A DNA stretch of 64,000 nt from the NCBI GenBank assembly GCA_934047225.1, contig OW203992.1:4515501-4579500 (forward strand). The letters are read 5' to 3'. The notes below the pieces were generated by a model. The model saw nothing but the letters and a program-made list of their open reading frames with translations, was not told the DNA's origin and made no database searches. This stretch comes from Ypsolopha sequella (lineage: Eukaryota; Arthropoda; Insecta; Lepidoptera; Ypsolophidae). This document shows, piece by piece, positions 9,161-19,251 of the stretch. Numbering within the stretch: position 1 is the first letter of the stretch; each line of letters opens with the position of its first letter. The position numbers and the translations under genes were made by a program.

Positions 9161-12100
9161 ATTTCGTGCCCTTACTGCCAAAACCTGGTAAGTGCACTTT
9201 TTCCCAAAAATTTGTTAGATATACCATAACAATGTGCTTTTCTCAATTCACCTACTGGTAAAACCCGTTTTTTGATACGAAGCTCCGTTGCTAATTTAGA
9301 CTTTATTTTAAAGTAACTTAAGTGTCATTTTGTAGTGACATGAACTGCCAAAAGCGGCAATGTACATGATAAATCAACTTTTAAATTTTCTTCTACAAGT
9401 AAAACATACTATAGAATCTTTCATTTTTTTGCCATTGAACACATAATCGATAAATTCCCAGTTTCAAACAGCCAAAAACGTTTTTTGTGGTATAATCGGT
9501 TTTGCTTTTAATTTATTTACAATCTCAACTAAAATTCATTCAAGCAAAACCAGCAATGTGCGCAAACATGTTTCGTCCTGTAGCTTCTTCCCCCTTCTCC
9601 GCTCAGTTACGACTCAAGCGCCGAAGTTGTAGGCGTGTTTTCTCAAGCACATGCAAAATTAAATAAAATATCGATTTTCGTGCATATCGGATTAAAATTA
9701 AAGATTCAAGGTGTAAAAGACTTGTAAGACTTAAATAAGCCCTTAAGGCGGATATCTGAATCTGAAAGCGAATCGGAATTGTTTGGTGGTGATTTCTCAG
9801 ATGGTGATGATACTTACATACTAGATGGGCTAGTGCGTGATACCACTCAGAGTACTGATGATGAAGATGATTTAGTAACGTTAGAGGACTTATTAGGTCC
9901 AAATATTGATGAACCACAACCTAGTAAGAGTCGGCAGGATTTAGAGCTTAATCTTGACAATGCGTTTGACGTTGCTTCAATCATACTCACAGACGTTCTT
10001 GATTTAGTTTGGAAAAGAGTAAAACCATTAGCACGTTGGCGTACTGCGAAGCCAAATACATGGAAAAGAAATGTTGCTAAGAAGAGACGTGCAGAGGGTT
10101 TGGCGTATGAGATCAATAAAAAAATGAGAGCTGCAAAGGTACCTTAGGCTATTGATTGTTCAGACTGCAAGTTTAAATGTACAAACATATTTACCGATAA
10201 AGATCGAGAGAGATATTGTAGAGTTTACTGGAAGCAAAACTTTGTGGGCAAGAAAACCTTTATTCTCTCACATATTACAGTTGACCCACCAAAAAGAGAG
10301 CAAGTAAATAGAAAACGCCAACCGAGACCATACATGACTCTCTGGGCTTGTACTAGAAAAATGAAGAACCTAGGGGAAGACATGAGCCATCCAAAAAAAT
10401 ATCAGCAGAAAGGGTAGAAGAAGTTGCAGATCACTTAAATCCAGCAATGGAGGCACATTACATAAGAAAACAATCAAAACGTAAATATTTAGACAGCACT
10501 ATATCACTTACAAAACTATATGAGCTCTATTGTAACAAATACAAAGATAATCCTGTAACTAAAATTACCTACCGCAGAATTTTTGCGAAAGAGTTCAATT
10601 TAAGCTTTTTTGTCCAAAAAAAGGATCAGTGTCTCGTATGCAATAGATACAATTCAACACAAGGACAAGAGAAGATTAAACTAGATATTTCCTATCAGGA
10701 ACATATGAAAAGGAAAGATAAGAGCGAAGCAGAAAAAGAAAATTATAAAAATAGAGCAGAGAAGGAGAAGAACTTTATATCAGCAACCTTCGACTTACAA
10801 GCTATTTTACAAATACCTTGTTCTCAGATTGGAATTATATGTTACGTACGCAAATTGACCATCTATAACTTATGCAAATACGAAAGTGCTATACCTAACA
10901 ATGCCTATTGCTTTCCATGGACTGAGGTACACGGAAAAAAAGGAAGTGCCGAGATTGGTACAATTTTGCTCCATTATTTGACAAAATGCATTCCGTCTAA
11001 TGTGGCAGAAAATACTTTATTTTCTGACACTTGCAGTGGGCAAAATCGCAATCAATATGATGCCGCTATTTTGCTTTGGATCGTTAACAACATTGATAAT
11101 ATTCAAGTAATTGAACAAAAATTTATTGCATCGGGACATTCTCACATGGAAGCCAATTCGATGCACAGTAGCATAGAAACTGCAAAGAAACATGTCGACG
11201 TCTTCTTGGAACGAATGGATAAATATTTTCAAAAAAGCATAATCGAAGGAATTCTTCGTTGGGAAGAAAAAGGTAAAGAAGACCCATTATCATGTAAAAC
11301 AGAAAATACAATAGGAAATAGAACCAAGTATAACGAAGGCAATAAACTAAACTGGCTGAAGATAAAGAGACTAAAATACGTAAAAGGGGAAACAAAAATA
11401 TTTTTTAACTACGACATGTCTGAAGATTATTTTAATTTTGAAACTAGGCCTCAGGTAATGCCCCAGTCTGCCTCTCGCACCAGAGAAACACACAGAAACC
11501 AAAAAGCCAATCCAATCCAAAGTCCTGAAGAGGAATTCACGTGCCCTCCCCTGAAAAATCTTTATAATACACCATTACCCATCAGCGTGGCTAAAAAGAA
11601 GGATTTACTTAGTCTGTGCCAAAAAGGTGTTATCCCGGAGGAATATCACGGCTGGTTTCTATCCTTACCTTAAGTTGCGAAAACACTGTTGATCGCCTAC
11701 CTGACGTTGCGGCTGCTGAAACCAGCAGTGAGGAAGAGTAATTAATAAAATAACTGTTGTGGTTAATTTAATTGTGTGTGTAGTTGAGTAAACAAATGGT
11801 GTACTTATTACTTTTCATTTTATTTACCCTAGGAATACACTAAGTACATTGACGTTAGGGAGAACCCATTGCCACCTTAGTCAGCCCCCATAATTCAGCA
11901 ACGCCCTCAGCAACCCTTGTAATTTCTAAAACAATGATGAAACGTAAACGCCTTCATTTTAGTTTAAAACTACTAATGTTAAGTGCACTTAAAATTAAAT
12001 CTACAGGCAAAACCAATTAAATTACCGGTGGTGTACGGTTATTTTAATGTTACATAAAAACTATCATTAGCAAACTTCATGAATCCAGATAATTTAAAAA

Positions 12101-12425
12101 AAATAACGTAAAGAAAGCTAGAAATTGTAAACGCAATGCTATAAAGCGTTTCTAACAAAAAATAAAAAATAAGTCGTCCTACAGGTAAAACCCGGTAAGT
12201 ACAGCCCCCATCTCACTATAAATTAAATTTAGGAAGAAATTTCGATTATTTTTTTAATTTTGTACCTCCTGTCCAAAGGAGTGATAAGTAACACACATAT
12301 TAATATAAATAACATTAGATTATCACATCTATTTATAGAATAATTACTAAACAAACCTTTGAATTAAGTTTTCTCAAATTGTAAGTTCATGCACTTAACA
12401 GGTTTTGGCAGTAAGGGCACGATTT
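9161..12425 (+). mobile_element. Complete DNA transposon, probably Sola-like, with TIRs and ATTT TSD
   Basis: The left terminus at 9165 (CGTGCCCTTACTGCCAAAAC) and the right terminus ending at 12421 are inverted repeats over 31 bases with one mismatch. Both are bordered by the 4-bp duplication ATTT (9161-9164, 12422-12425). The element proper is 3257 bp. Subterminal copies of CTGGTAAGTGCAC, CTGGTAAAACCCG and AGGTAAAACCCGGTAAG at 9186, 9255 and 12183 may be transposase-binding sites. It carries one decayed transposase gene. A 4-bp TSD fits the Sola superfamily, but that assignment is inference; another 4-bp-TSD superfamily is possible. Confidence 0.9.
9731..11742 (+). pseudogene. Transposase of the 9.2-12.4 kb element, decayed
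   Basis: The reading begins with an acidic Ser/Glu-rich N-terminus (ESESESE, then an Asp-rich stretch near 9785-9870); no ATG is left in frame after the stop at 9725-9727. A stop occurs at 10145-10147, a frameshift in the A-run near 10391-10400, and another near 11670, after which the acidic tail SSEEE reaches a stop at about 11742. The main 408-codon piece (10447-11673) has a DQCLVCNRY cysteine pair (C62, C65), ATFDLQ (D116), FSDTCSGQNRN (D194) and GHSHMEANSMHSSIE (E235, E244), spaced as expected for an RNase-H-fold DDE/D transposase. I recall relatives with Asp where this copy has Asn237; that is memory, not alignment. The product would cut and paste the element in the nucleus. It is non-functional here. 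Confidence 0.8.
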
Positions 12426-12719
12426 ATCAAATCGAAACTTATCGAGAGTTTAAAACACAAAACGCGTCGAAATTTCCCTCAGTTTCGCTGGGACATCGCA
12501 GCGTTCAGACGTGTGTTGTGTAGCTCGACGTCATTATACCTCCCGCTCGCACGGTTGCTCCCTTTCCCTCGCGTAGATTCTTATGGAGAGGCGAACTGTA
12601 TCATGAAAGTTGCTCTACTTGAATATTGCACTTGTCATTTAATAAGTAAACAACTATGGATAAAATATTTTTTGAATATTTTAAGAAATCTCTGTTTCGA
12701 TAAAATGAAGTCTAATCTA
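12426..12719. other. No gene recognised
   Basis: Flanking DNA right of the transposon. An open frame from 12405 overlaps the right TIR and has no recognisable domain. A moderately GC-richer patch lies at 12470-12600. Confidence 0.4.
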
Positions 12720-13462
12720 CGTACGTCCGTATTTCACAGTATCATAACTTTAGCACCGTAAAGATAAAGACCTGAAATTTGGCACAAAAATAGCATTAAT
12801 TTGCCTAAATATTACATTGTAAAAAAAATATTAAAAATTTGAAATTGTTTAAAATATTTTCAAAACAAAAGTGAGAAAAATAAAAAATATCCTAAAAATC
12901 CAATATGGGTATCAAACTGTAGACACTAAAAAGGTGATTGTAAAAATATATACTTTTACTATATTTACTGGCACTGGTTTTGTGAAATCTTTAAAAAACT
13001 ATAATAATGTGTATGTCCGAAACTGGTAGACCGAAAAATATGAAAAAAATGTCCATTATAGATCATAACTGATCAATAACCGGGAAAACTATAGTGATTT
13101 AAAAATATAAAAAAAGTAAAATAAATAAAAAAAAACATTTATAAAAATACAATATGGGTATCACATTGTAGGTATTAAAAAGCTTATTGTAATAATATAT
13201 AGTTTGGCTATATTTAATTGCATCTATTTCGAGAAATCCTTGAAAATCTATAAAAAAATGTATGTCCCCCCTCTTATCTCCAAAACTGGTGGACCGAAAA
13301 ATATGAAAAAAATCATGGTAATATGCGTTTACGTAAGAATTACAGAAAAAATAAAGCAATTGAGAAATTTACCAAAAAAAATGATAAAACTAAATTTATC
13401 ATCCACAATACGGAACCCTAGGTTCTGACTAGAGTCTGACTCGCAATTGGCCGGTTTTTTTC
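12720..13462 (+). repeat. 0.7-kb repeat S2 with internal tandem duplication
   Basis: Holds two diverged ~245-bp units, each with CAATATGGGTATCA...GTAG and later CTGGTRGACCGAAAAATATG (second unit at about 13141-13320). It ends ACGGAACCCTAGGTTCTGAC followed by GACTCGCAATTGGCCGG. The same unit order appears inverted at 20430-21118. The GGAACCCT/GACTCGC end is shared with the smaller S1 repeats, so S2 may be a longer relative. Non-coding; class unknown. Confidence 0.65.
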
Positions 13463-13588
13463 AAGATGTTTGCGGTAGGCCGTTTTTTTGGGCGGTTTTA
13501 ATTTAGTTTTCGGAGTTTTTATTACTACCCTTAATTTTTACCATAAGTATCCGGTTATCCGGATAATACATTATCCGTTATCCGGATA

Positions 13589-14414
13589 GTAAAAATCTGC
13601 GAATAATTGCATGCTCTAATTCGCTTAGATTAAGTTATGTTAATGTGTGTTAATTCGAAAATCCATAAAGCCGTATTTTAGAACTTGTGGTCTAAAAAGC
13701 CCACGGGGATGGCGTGACACAAATTTTATACCAGCACCGCTGTCGCCACTTTTTGGAATAACTAAAGCCGAAGCTACTTCCTTTTTATTACTTTACTTAC
13801 TTTTATTTAAAATATCTTAAAAAGCTATCAAAGTCACTAAAACCGAGATATAGTCGAGATAACAACGTGCTAGACAATAAAGCATCAAAACAAAAGAACG
13901 TACGCAGCTGCGGTTCTTATCATTAAAACATCACATTTCTAAAACTAAATTTTTTACCTTTTTTATTGCACCTTAGTCATAATCATGGACACACAAACTG
14001 ACAGACACTTAATTACCGTAAGAGTTTCTATTTTTGATATTATATTACTTAAAGAACTGATTGTAATATGTGTGTGAGTATTAGGAATACATAATTTTGA
14101 ATGATTTCATTGTTACGATTTGATTATTAATTTTCTACATTTCCAAATTTTATAAAGGTATTTTTTATGTCAGGCATTAGTTAAATGAAAATCTTGATGA
14201 ATAAAGAACTTTTCGGGCACAACTACACGCTTTTTAGGGCATGCAGGTTTCCTTAGAGCGATAGGGCTCATCACGTTGAGACGTAATAATTGTCAGAGAA
14301 ACGCGGGTGTACTTATAGGTACACGTATGGGTGGACTTATGACTTGCATCTCACAGTTCACACTCGGAACACCTCTTGACACCCCTTCGGTAAAAATCTG
14401 CAAATAATTGCATG
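13589..14414 (+). mobile_element. 776-bp insertion between 25-bp direct repeats
   Basis: GTAAAAATCTGCGAATAATT (first 20 of 25 bases) at 13589-13613 recurs at 14390-14414 with one mismatch. The inserted segment ends CTTGACACCCCTTCGG, the 3' end of SINE family FF (compare 43300-43549 minus). A 25-bp duplication is long but acceptable for target-primed retroposition. Most of the insert (13614-14300) matches no family I could define, so it may be composite. Confidence 0.55.
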
Positions 14415-14814
14415 ACCTATAAAATGTATTGTGTCTAAATACTAATCACTCTTACTGCTACCAATAAGCCATCTATTCCAGGTAGATTTACTTTTGTTTA
14501 TTTTGATTTTGCAAATTCATTTTGTTTGTTCCGATAAACAAACCAAACTTTGTACATTACCGTTACTTGAATAATTAAAAATCTTCACATGTCAAATTTT
14601 AAGTAATTGTACACTCATTTAACGAAATAGAGCAACATTCAGGTGCGGTCTCTAACATCTTAATGCAGCGGGGGGAGCGCCACTTCTAAAGCCTCAGGTA
14701 AGATGAAAGCGAAATGTTGCAAAGAGAGTCTGGGGCCTTAAGTTACTATTGTTATTTTAGTAATGATTAATTATTAATTTCCTACCTTTGAAATTCAGTG
14801 TAAAATTAAAATGT
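14415..14814. other. No gene recognised
   Basis: AT-rich sequence with no assigned repeat. Confidence 0.45.
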
Positions 14815-15033
14815 TGTGAAGTTTAAATTATGATTGGCTCAAAAGGAATGTATCTAGAGCCGTTAAACAGTGGAAAAAAATATATAACATTTATGGTACA
14901 CAGGAAAGGTTGCAGGTTAGCCAACTTCTCGTAAATATATAAAAAAAAAAAATAAAGCCCTAGGGCAAAATAATCGACTTTCTGTTCGGATTTGATGCAT
15001 AAAAAGTGGGCCTTTACGAGCACTTGCATTGAA
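14815..15033 (+). repeat. Family A fragment (3' part)
   Basis: Matches the family from GATTGGCTCAAAAGGAATGT through GACTTTCTGTTCGGA to GAGCACTTGCATTGAA. The 5' half of the family is missing. Confidence 0.85.
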
Positions 15034-15325
15034 AATAATATTTTGAACATTATGACAACAAATAATTGAACGAAGAAGCGAACTTAACACTAATGGTATA
15101 AACAAAAACGTTTATTTGTAACTAAAAGCGGCTGAAAGTTTTAATTCTTAATTATAATTATTAACGGTTCATAAAGAAATTTAATTGAAATTCCAGCTAT
15201 GATATCACCTAACTTGTACCCTTTACTGAAAGTATGGCTACAAACATAAGCTTTAGCGGAACCAATTTTATTTTACTTAAATTGAAATTTAATATTGTTA
15301 AAACTCGCGTGAGCTGACATACTAA

Positions 15326-15622
15326 ATTATTATTACATACGGCTTTGACACTTTCATTTTGAATATTTCCAAATCCAAAGAATCAAGTGCATCCACCATC
15401 CCACCTTCGACGACGCAGCCAACGCTCAGCGTACGAGCAATGCGTGCAGCTCGGCGATCGGCGGCTGCCAGTGCCCGTTTGAAAACGACGGTGAACGCCG
15501 CGTCATCGTTCTAAGAACGACACTCGCCTTGATAATGCCGAAATTGTATCGGTGAAACGGTTGGCATATAGTCAACAACAATCACACGTGAGTGTTCAAG
15601 CCGTATGTAATAATAATTTAAA
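15326..15622. mobile_element. Inverted-repeat element with GC-rich core
   Basis: The left end TAAATTATTATTACATACGG and its inverse at 15593-15622 form arms of about 30 bases. The core (15380-15550) is distinctly GC-rich and CpG-rich compared with its surroundings. No intact ORF. Confidence 0.65.
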
Positions 15623-16091
15623 TTGAACTTCTTTGGAACTCCAAGAGTTTAAAAAGAAATAATTATGGCCAACTTAAAACAATAACGATAAGAAAAATAA
15701 TTAAATTTAATATCACACCGAAAAATGCGGGTACCAGGTCAGAAAAGTGTACCGTAACGAAAAGGGTTATATCGTCTTACCTTAATAATTACAAAACTAT
15801 TAGTCTTAGAAACATTAATCTGACGTCATTATTTAGCTCATATAGCAAGCTCGCTGTTATGACCTTGAGTTTGCGTCAGTGCCGGCGGGGCGGCGGGGGA
15901 GGGGGCACTGTATAGAATGATCGAAACCGGACTATCTCGCTCCTTTCTATTCAGTGCAACTCACGACTCAAACGTGATAGCACGGTGATTTATTCATTTT
16001 TTTATGGATTTTATAAGGACAAATCGATTTAAATAAAAATAAGCGTAATTTGGACAATATTTATAGGTAAAAATAACCAAGAAGTATATAA
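15623..16091. other. No gene recognised
   Basis: Contains a G-rich tract (15882-15906) and a TGACGTCA site at about 15820. No repeat family assigned. Confidence 0.4.
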
Positions 16092-16355
16092 AACTCGGCC
16101 AAGTGCGAGTCGGACTTGCGCACGAATGGTTCCGTACCGTACATGTCTGTTGTATGGGAGGCCCCTTAAATATTTAGTTTATTCTGTTTTTTAGTATGTG
16201 TTGTTATAGCGGCAACAGAAATAACATCATCTGTGAAAATTGAAACTATCTATCACGGTTCATGAGATACAGCCTGGTGACAGACGGACAGACAGACAGA
16301 CAGCGGAGTCTTAGTAATAGGGTCCCGTTGGTTACCCTTTGGGTACGGAACCCTA
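16092..16355 (+). repeat. S1 interspersed repeat (GGGTTCCGTACC family)
   Basis: Begins CGGCCAAGTGCGAGTCGGAC and ends GGGTACGGAACCCTA. Internal blocks are TGTTGTATGGGAGGCCCCTT, CACGGTTCATGAGATACAGC and a GACA-rich tract. Other copies lie at 31395-31670 and 36200-36482 (inverted), with fragments at 24597-24640, 50954-51026 and 54828-54960. I recall it as common in moth and butterfly introns. Class is uncertain. Confidence 0.85.
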
Positions 16356-16744
16356 CAAAAAATATAAAAAATCAATATGTCAGCCTCAGCTAGTGCTAGA
16401 GCCAGGTGGAAATATAAATCGCAGTTATCGTTGGAAAGAGGGGATAATGAGCTACGCATATTTACCCCAATGTTTAGCGCCGAGCGAGCGAGGCGGTTTC
16501 GGGAGCGTCTCAAAGCTGCCAAGGCACGCGCTAACATAGACGTTTCACGTAAAACTAATTATATAATTACATAATTTCAATTATATACTAATTAAATACA
16601 TATAATTAATAACTAATTATATAATTTCACTAAAAACACTATAACGACTGTGTGCCCCGACACAGCTCCACCCAATTTTTTACTCCCTTCATGAGACAAC
16701 GCTCAACGCCTTCACTTTTTGAGAAGCCATTTCATTTTGTATTC
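16356..16744. other. No gene recognised
   Basis: Short open frames at 16339-16574 overlap the end of the S1 repeat and are not convincing. 16555-16630 is almost pure A/T. Confidence 0.4.
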
Positions 16745-16862
16745 TGGATGTAAGGCCGGAAACTGGCGATGGTACTCGTCCATACGTACAACTTTTATTA
16801 TGGAGCCAACACACGAATCGCGAAAAAAAAATCATCTGTTCCATAGAAAAGTTCCATAGTTT
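16745..16862. mobile_element. Partial MITE, family B
   Basis: Left half only: GCCGGAAACTGGCGATGGTA, ACAACTTTTATTATGGAGCC, CTGTTCCATAGAAAAGTTCC. Confidence 0.7.
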
Positions 16863-16924
16863 CTTTTCAAATTCAATTTAAACCACGAAATTGTGATATT
16901 TTAAGTCTTTAAATACCTATATAT

Positions 16925-16991
16925 TTATAGCTATTATACAGGTTATAGGTTATAGCTATTATACAGGTTATAGCTATTTCATAGGTTATAC
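16925..16991. repeat. Short tandem repeat, ~25-bp unit
   Basis: The block TTATAGCTATTATACAGG occurs twice with a related third unit (TTATAGCTATTTCATAGG). Confidence 0.75.
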
Positions 16992-17000
16992 CTACATCCT

Positions 17001-18001
17001 TTTTGCAGAATTTTTATGGTTTAATATGCGATGAGTTATACTTTGCTCGACCGAAAAAACAACTTCGACGATTTTTCAAGATTTTTTTTTTCAATTATAT
17101 ACCGAATTTTTATGAAAATTTCAGGTCGTTAAAGAAAGATACTTGAGTTAGTATTTTAATTAATACTTTCGTAAAATTCTTGAGAGTGCGCGACGTGCCG
17201 GTTGCCGTAATAGTTTACATTTCTATATATTTAACCATAATAAACCAGCTTCACAGAATAATCACTCCGCGCCAAATGAACAGTTACAACCAGTCACTGA
17301 TAGACATTCCAGCCGGAACCGATAACGTTATCGAATCGTTTCGACTGGTAGGACAGCGTAAATAAGGCCGCGATTACTGGCTGTCAATTTGTACCTTCCA
17401 ATGTCAAAACGCGCTAAGTTCTAGCTATAACAATTGAAGGATGTTTTGGAAAAACTACCAATGTCACTTTTCTGACATTTTACAGTAAGTAAATACCTAT
17501 CAACATCAATCAGCCCACATCTACCAACTGTTGGGCATAGGTAAATAAAACCTTATAAAATTAGTTACATAGAAAAATCCTTATTTATGTTTTTTTAATT
17601 AAACTTGGATATATAAAAATACTTAATTTTGTAAATAAAAAATAAAAAAAATTTGTTCATTTATTGGCTGTTCTTCATAGAAACGTTGCTGACGTTGGTG
17701 GTTTTTCCGGAAGCACTCTGTTTTTGTAGCTACATTTTGAATATACTTTTGTTGTTTTTGCTGATTTTAATATTACCAGATTATTAAATATAAAATAGAG
17801 AATCCATAGAGCAAAAAAAAAACAATAAAAAAAATTGGACATTGGTTGTTTTTCCAAAACACCCTTCAATTGTTAATAGGTAGCCTGTCATTCTGTGGGT
17901 CTACCATGAGTTTAGCATTCAATGCATGTAAACGTTGGCGTAAAATATTTATATGAGACAGCGTCCCTAGCGCAATTTCTAATACAATAGTATATTTCAT
18001 T
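17001..18001. other. No gene recognised
   Basis: Contains small unassigned open frames only (for example 17180-17365 and 17675-17869 minus). No repeat family could be delimited. Confidence 0.4.
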
Positions 18002-18126
18002 ACGAGTGCGGAAAGCCTGTCATTGCAAAGAGTTCCGACAAATGTCTACCCGAGCCGAGGCGCAGCCGAAGGTGAGGGTTGACAGTCGGAACAAGTTGCA
18101 ATGACGGTTCCGCACGTGTACTGAAC
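18002..18126. repeat. Hairpin with CpG-rich loop
   Basis: Arms around ACGAGTGCGGAAAGCCTGTC and its imperfect inverse (GACGGTTCCGCACGTGT) enclose a loop containing GAGCCGAGGCGCAGCCGAAG. It sits directly outside the presumptive recombinase-element remnant. Confidence 0.6.
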
Positions 18127-18195
18127 GACTATTTTTAATACAGTTGCGAAAAAATGAAGCAATTTAATAAAATAATAAAAACACAATAAACTCAA

Positions 18196-18345
18196 CTAAT
18201 ACTTCACGCAATAAATTCGTAGTACATATGTAGATATGTAGCGACTTTTTGACTTTTTCGGTAAAATGTTCTCCGAAGCATTTTGTGCAATTATACTGAG
18301 TTGCGGTGGTGTCAATTCAAATAAAATATCGTCGAAATTACTCAT
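18196..18345 (-). pseudogene. Truncated recombinase-like N-terminus
   Basis: A 49-codon frame starts MSNFDDILFELTPPQLSII and continues through ILPKKSKSRYISTY before losing the expected course. The pattern LP.KSK.RY..TY resembles the start of the SAM-like/core-binding domain in Crypton-type tyrosine recombinases and KIAA1958-like proteins. No catalytic Arg/His/Tyr region follows, so at most this is a fragment. The call rests on one short motif and could be chance. Confidence 0.35.
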
Positions 18346-18449
18346 TTTGTGCAACAAACAACTAAACCCGCAAAGAAAATTTTTGGAAAATGGCGCTAAC
18401 CGTAAAAGAATATAAGCAGAGATTTTTTTTTGTTTTCTTCACCCATTCG

Positions 18450-18560
18450 GGGTAGGCAAAGGGAACTATGCCCATACAGCCAAGTCTTCAGTAGAATTTT
18501 TTTATTGATATGAAATGAAAATGAATTTTAATTAGATGAAATGAAATGAAACCTAACCTA
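18450..18560. repeat. AGGCAAAGGGA...CATACAGCCA repeat fragment
   Basis: GTAGGCAAAGGGAACTATGC followed by CCATACAGCCAAGTCTT also occurs in related form near 29283 and 29667. An ATGAA-type low-complexity stretch follows (18510-18560). Confidence 0.5.
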
Positions 18561-18937
18561 ACTCATTGAATCAAATCATTAAATCTGATATTGAAACAAA
18601 ATAGTAGCTTCTTTTTAGAAATATTTGCATGAATCATAAAACTTCTTTAATTTTTTTTTAGTAAAAACTTCGTGGTTGTTTTTTTTTTTAATAGACATTA
18701 TTTTGACAGTTGGGAAAGAGAACGCACGAGTTCGGAAAAGGTAAAGAAAAAGCTCGAGTATGTAATAGTCCACATCCCGAACGCTATACGTCCCTGCAAT
18801 ACGCCACTTTTTGAGCAACTGTATTAAAAAATATTTTACCCAAACGTTAACGTGTATCGAGTGAAAAACTCATGGTAAACCCACCGGGGTCGACAGAAAA
18901 AAAACATTCTTTTCATGTGTATTTCAGAAATAGTAAA

Positions 18938-19246
18938 GCATCGACATGTTAGATGCTAGTGATTGTTGGCAGTTGGTGGAGTTTATAAAACATTGTTTTA
19001 AAAAACACTTGTACTTATCCACATATTACGTACAACTTTATTATGCCCGACCGGTTTCTGTTTGTTTGTTGTTTCATTAATTGCACGTCATCTTAGACAT
19101 GATTGTAGTGTATATTATTTATTTGTTAGTTAGGATGTGTAAAAAGCCCTAGAAAATGCTTAACAGCGAAACCGGTCGGGCATAATAAAGTTGTACGTAA
19201 TATGTGGATAAGTACAAGTGTTTTTTAAAACAATGCATCGACATGT
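18938..19246. mobile_element. Hairpin element with 12-bp TSD (PLE-like type, copy 1)
   Basis: GCATCGACATGT at 18938-18949 is duplicated at 19235-19246. Between them lies a leader GATTGTTGGCAGTTGGTGGA (about 18961-18980), then two arms that are perfect inverses over 68 bases (18991-19058 and 19168-19235) containing ACACTTGTACTTATCC and GCCCGACCGGTTTC. The 109-base loop has no ORF. Copy 2 at 56294-56708 repeats this plan. A related, damaged copy is at 35800-35975. Confidence 0.7.
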
Positions 19247-19251
19247 CGTTA

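Larger units (their letters stand above)
18137..18826 (-). mobile_element. Possible tyrosine-recombinase (Crypton-type) element remnant
   Basis: AATACAGTTGC at 18137-18147 and its inverse GCAACTGTATT near 18816-18826 bracket a region that carries a short recombinase-like N-terminus on the minus strand. The minus strand from the right reads AATACAGTTGCTCAAAAAGT then GGCGTATTGCAGGGACGTAT, a block I remember as recurrent in Lepidoptera. Borders and class are tentative. Confidence 0.35.

Noticed and set aside
12405..12761. 118-codon ORF
   Set aside because: It begins inside the transposon's right TIR and crosses the element border, so it cannot be a native gene.
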